Part shown: one piece after another, positions 61,769-64,000 of the stretch | How the letters are laid out: every line of letters begins with the position of its first letter | How positions within the stretch are numbered: position 1 is the stretch's first letter | Assembly: GCF_000775615.1 (NCBI RefSeq) | Contig: NZ_AVPG01000002.1 | Span: forward strand, 124,001-188,000 | From: Pontibacillus litoralis JSM 072002 | GTDB lineage: Bacteria > Bacillota > Bacilli > Bacillales > BH030062 | Length of the DNA stretch: 64,000 nt | Reading direction: 5' to 3' | Notes under the pieces: model-generated | Told to the model about the DNA's origin: nothing | The model's input: the letters and a program-made list of their open reading frames with translations, nothing else | Databases searched by the model: none | Translations under genes and position numbers: made by a program

Positions 61769-63136
61769 TTATTGTTCTGTTAATGATGGTAGCAATGTTT
61801 CTAAAGCCATGCCTCTTGATGCTTTGAATAAAATAACTGTTTCTTTTGATAAGTGGTCTTGCAAAAGTTTACAAGCATCTTCTTTAGAACGAAAAGCATA
61901 CGTTTCTATTGTTGGTACATGTTTATTTATTTCTTCCACGATGACTGGCGCAGTGTTTCCAATAGCAATTACCATGTTAATTGGTTCTGTAATCGTTTCT
62001 GCCACAGAACGGTGCAACGATTCTGATTGAGTTCCTAATTCTAATATATCCCCTAACACCAAAATCTTTCGTGAATAATTCGGTAATTCTTTTACTACTT
62101 CAATCGACGCTTTCATTGATGTAGGTGAAGCATTATACGCATCATTGATTAATAAAACGTCATTATGGCCTGTTATTTTTTCTAAGCGCATGCCTGTTAA
62201 CTTTAACGCAGCAAGACCATCTTGAATAGATTCCTTGCTAATCGTTAAGTGATTCGCAATAACAATCGCATAGCTTGCATTTTTAACATTATGTCTTCCT
62301 AGTAACGGTATTTCAAATGAACCTTGCTCACTTAACGTAAACTGCGCACCTTGTTCATTTGACGTTACATTGGAAAGCACGTAACGATTATTTGAGCCGA
62401 AACCAATTGACGTAACGGCTTTTCGGCTATGAAGAGGGGCTAGTAATGCTTCATCTCCGTCCATTATCATAAGACCGTCTTCCTTGAGCCCTGCCAATAT
62501 TTCCGATTTTGCTTGGGCAATCCCTTCTCGGGAACCTAAATGCTCGATATGAGATTCCCCGATATTGGTAATAACGGCGATATCGGGATTCGCGATTTGA
62601 GAAAGTTGCTCAATTTCACCAAAGTGATTCATACCCATTTCAAGAATAAGTATTTGTGTTGATGTCGGCATATCTAGTATGGTTAACGGCATTCCTATAT
62701 GATTATTATAATTCCCTTTTGTTTTATGAGTTTGATAGGTTGTAGACACAACAGAAGCGATAAAATCCTTCGTGGTTGTTTTACCATTTGATCCTGTTAC
62801 ACCTATGACAGTCGGATTTACTTCCTGGCGATATGCATGCGCTAACTGTTGCAATGCTGAAATAGTATCTTCCACCATAAATAATGGGAAATCATTCGGT
62901 ACATAAGCAGGTACAGGCACATCCTTTTTCCACAACGAAGCAACCGCTCCATTCGTAATAGCGGATTGCAAAAATGCATGCCCATCAAAGTTCTCTCCAA
63001 CAATTGGGACAAAAAGTGCTTTTTCAGTTTGTTGACGTGTATCTGTATATACATGATGGATTGGAATTTCCTCCGCAGCAGCACCGCTAAAGCTCGGGAA
63101 ATATTCCGTCATCCAACTAGTTGTAAACTTCATCAT
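61769..63136 (-). CDS. murF: UDP-N-acetylmuramoyl-tripeptide--D-alanyl-D-alanine ligase
   Basis: MurF adds D-Ala-D-Ala to the precursor tripeptide. The 455-residue protein has a Mur-ligase layout: DTRQQTEKALFVPIVGENFDGH in the N-terminal domain, the P-loop [40 protein letters not shown] typical of MurF, and LINDAYNASPTSMKAS. Its first ATG shares a base with the murE stop. It sits between murE and mraY as in most bacteria, whereas B. subtilis keeps murF elsewhere, next to ddl. Confidence 0.96.
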   Translation of the reverse strand: MMKFTTSWMTEYFPSFSGAAAEEIPIHHVYTDTRQQTEKALFVPIVGENFDGHAFLQSAITNGAVASLWKKDVPVPAYVPNDFPLFMVEDTISALQQLAHAYRQEVNPTVIGVTGSNGKTTTKDFIASVVSTTYQTHKTKGNYNNHIGMPLTILDMPTSTQILILEMGMNHFGEIEQLSQIANPDIAVITNIGESHIEHLGSREGIAQAKSEILAGLKEDGLMIMDGDEALLAPLHSRKAVTSIGFGSNNRYVLSNVTSNEQGAQFTLSEQGSFEIPLLGRHNVKNASYAIVIANHLTISKESIQDGLAALKLTGMRLEKITGHNDVLLINDAYNASPTSMKASIEVVKELPNYSRKILVLGDILELGTQSESLHRSVAETITEPINMVIAIGNTAPVIVEEINKHVPTIETYAFRSKEDACKLLQDHLSKETVILFKASRGMALETLLPSLTEQ

Positions 63137-64000
63137 TATTTCTCCTTTGATTGTTTAACCTCAATACATTCTGTAGCCACTTCACGATCATCAAAGTGGG
63201 ATCTTACTCCGTTTACTTCTTGGTACGTTTCATGCCCTTTTCCAGCAATTAGTACCACATCTCCTGGCTGCGCTTGTTGAATAGCAGCACAAATAGCTTC
63301 CCTACGATCTACAATGACTTCATATTCTTGGCCTACTACCCCCGCTTCCATATCGTTCAATATGGCAACCGGATCTTCCTTCCGTGGATTATCTGAAGTA
63401 AATATAGCCTTGGTTGCATGTTGTACCGCTACATTTGCCATCAGTGGGCGTTTCGAAGCGTCACGATTTCCTCCACAACCAACAACAACAATCGCTTTTC
63501 CTTCTACAAAACTTTGAATCGTTTGTAGAACATTTTCTAATGAGTCAGGTGTATGAGCATAATCAACAATTACTCCGAAATCTTGACCACATAGCACTGG
63601 CTCAAACCGTCCACTTACACCAGTAGTTTGCTCCAACGCTTCTTTAATGGTGGATAACGGTACACCGCTCACCCATGCCGCACTAGCTGCAGCAAGCATG
63701 TTGTACACACTAAATCGACCAATTAATTTACTGTTGATGGCAATTCGTTCATCATTAGCAACGAGTATAAAAGAAGTCCCATTTGCTGTTAATTTTACTT
63801 GCTCTGCTTTCACTGTTGCTTCGCTATGTAATCCATACGTTACAACATTGTGTGCTGTGCTTTTTATTAATACTTCACTAGCTGAGTCATCTCGATTCAC
63901 TACAGCATATTTCGGTTTCCCCGTATAATGGTTGCCTAATTGGGAAAAAAGTAACGATTTAGCACGTAAATAATCATCCATATCTTTATGATAATCTAAA
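63136..64000 (-). CDS. murE: UDP-MurNAc-L-Ala-D-Glu:meso-diaminopimelate ligase (partial)
   Basis: The C-terminal 288 or so codons of MurE are present; the N-terminal part lies beyond the window edge. The visible frame begins near LDYHKDMDDYLRAKSLLFSQLG and contains NMLAAASAAWVSGVP, DYAHTPDSLENVL, VGCGGNRDASKRPLMA and SDNPRKEDP. The DNPR motif indicates the meso-diaminopimelate-adding form, expected for Bacillaceae. Confidence 0.97.
   Translation of the reverse strand, partial: LDYHKDMDDYLRAKSLLFSQLGNHYTGKPKYAVVNRDDSASEVLIKSTAHNVVTYGLHSEATVKAEQVKLTANGTSFILVANDERIAINSKLIGRFSVYNMLAAASAAWVSGVPLSTIKEALEQTTGVSGRFEPVLCGQDFGVIVDYAHTPDSLENVLQTIQSFVEGKAIVVVGCGGNRDASKRPLMANVAVQHATKAIFTSDNPRKEDPVAILNDMEAGVVGQEYEVIVDRREAICAAIQQAQPGDVVLIAGKGHETYQEVNGVRSHFDDREVATECIEVKQSKEK

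Overview
The window is a 64-kb stretch of chromosome from an AT-rich, endospore-forming member of the Bacillaceae. The gene content and order closely follow the Bacillus subtilis chromosome from murE to fabG. Sporulation genes (spoVE, spoIIGA, sigE, sigG, spoVM) are interleaved with core genes. Genus or species cannot be fixed from the sequence alone. Almost everything is on the minus strand, so reading order runs from high to low coordinates; only two NCS2/RqcH-type genes and rpmB are on the plus strand.

Region by region, in the direction of transcription. (1) 64000-45200: the division and cell-wall cluster. It holds murE (cut by the window edge), murF, mraY, murD and spoVE, then divIB, ylxW, ylxX and sbp, ftsA-ftsZ, spoIIGA-sigE, sigG, ylmC-ylmD-ylmE-sepF-ylmG-ylmH, and divIVA. 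(2) 44959-31689: lspA-rluD, then the complete pyrimidine operon pyrR-pyrP-pyrB-pyrC-pyrAA-pyrAB-pyrK-pyrD-pyrF-pyrE, with three PyrR-controlled attenuators. (3) 31633-25404: convergent rqcH, the Ca2+ P-type ATPase yloB, and a purine permease with what looks like a PurR operator. (4) 25282-10765: the yloC-remA-gmk-rpoZ-coaBC-priA-fmt-rsmB-rlmN-prpC-prkC-rsgA-rpe-thiN-spoVM series. (5) 10610-1: rpmB, asp23-fakA, a second NCS2 permease, sdaAB-sdaAA-recG, and the phospholipid/fatty-acid operon fapR-plsX-fabD-fabG with its FapR operator.

The genes work together as linked housekeeping modules: peptidoglycan precursor synthesis and septum assembly, forespore/mother-cell sigma control, de novo UMP synthesis, translation initiation and ribosome maintenance, a PASTA kinase/phosphatase pair, and membrane lipid synthesis. 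Many genes overlap by 1-35 bases, suggesting translational coupling. Non-ATG starts are common, and in several genes an in-frame ATG lies inside or against the Shine-Dalgarno sequence, so starts were moved downstream.

The window is mostly ordinary. Points worth a second look are: a 27-codon spoVM gene that is easy to miss; missing members of expected clusters (murG/murB, ileS, def); two small mobile or repeat remnants; a mutually exclusive hairpin arrangement around the spoVE ribosome-binding site; and well-formed operators or promoters for FapR, PurR, sigma-F/G and the unusual long-spacer spoIIG promoter. I found no CRISPR array, no rRNA or tRNA gene, no defence island and no convincing unknown multi-gene system.
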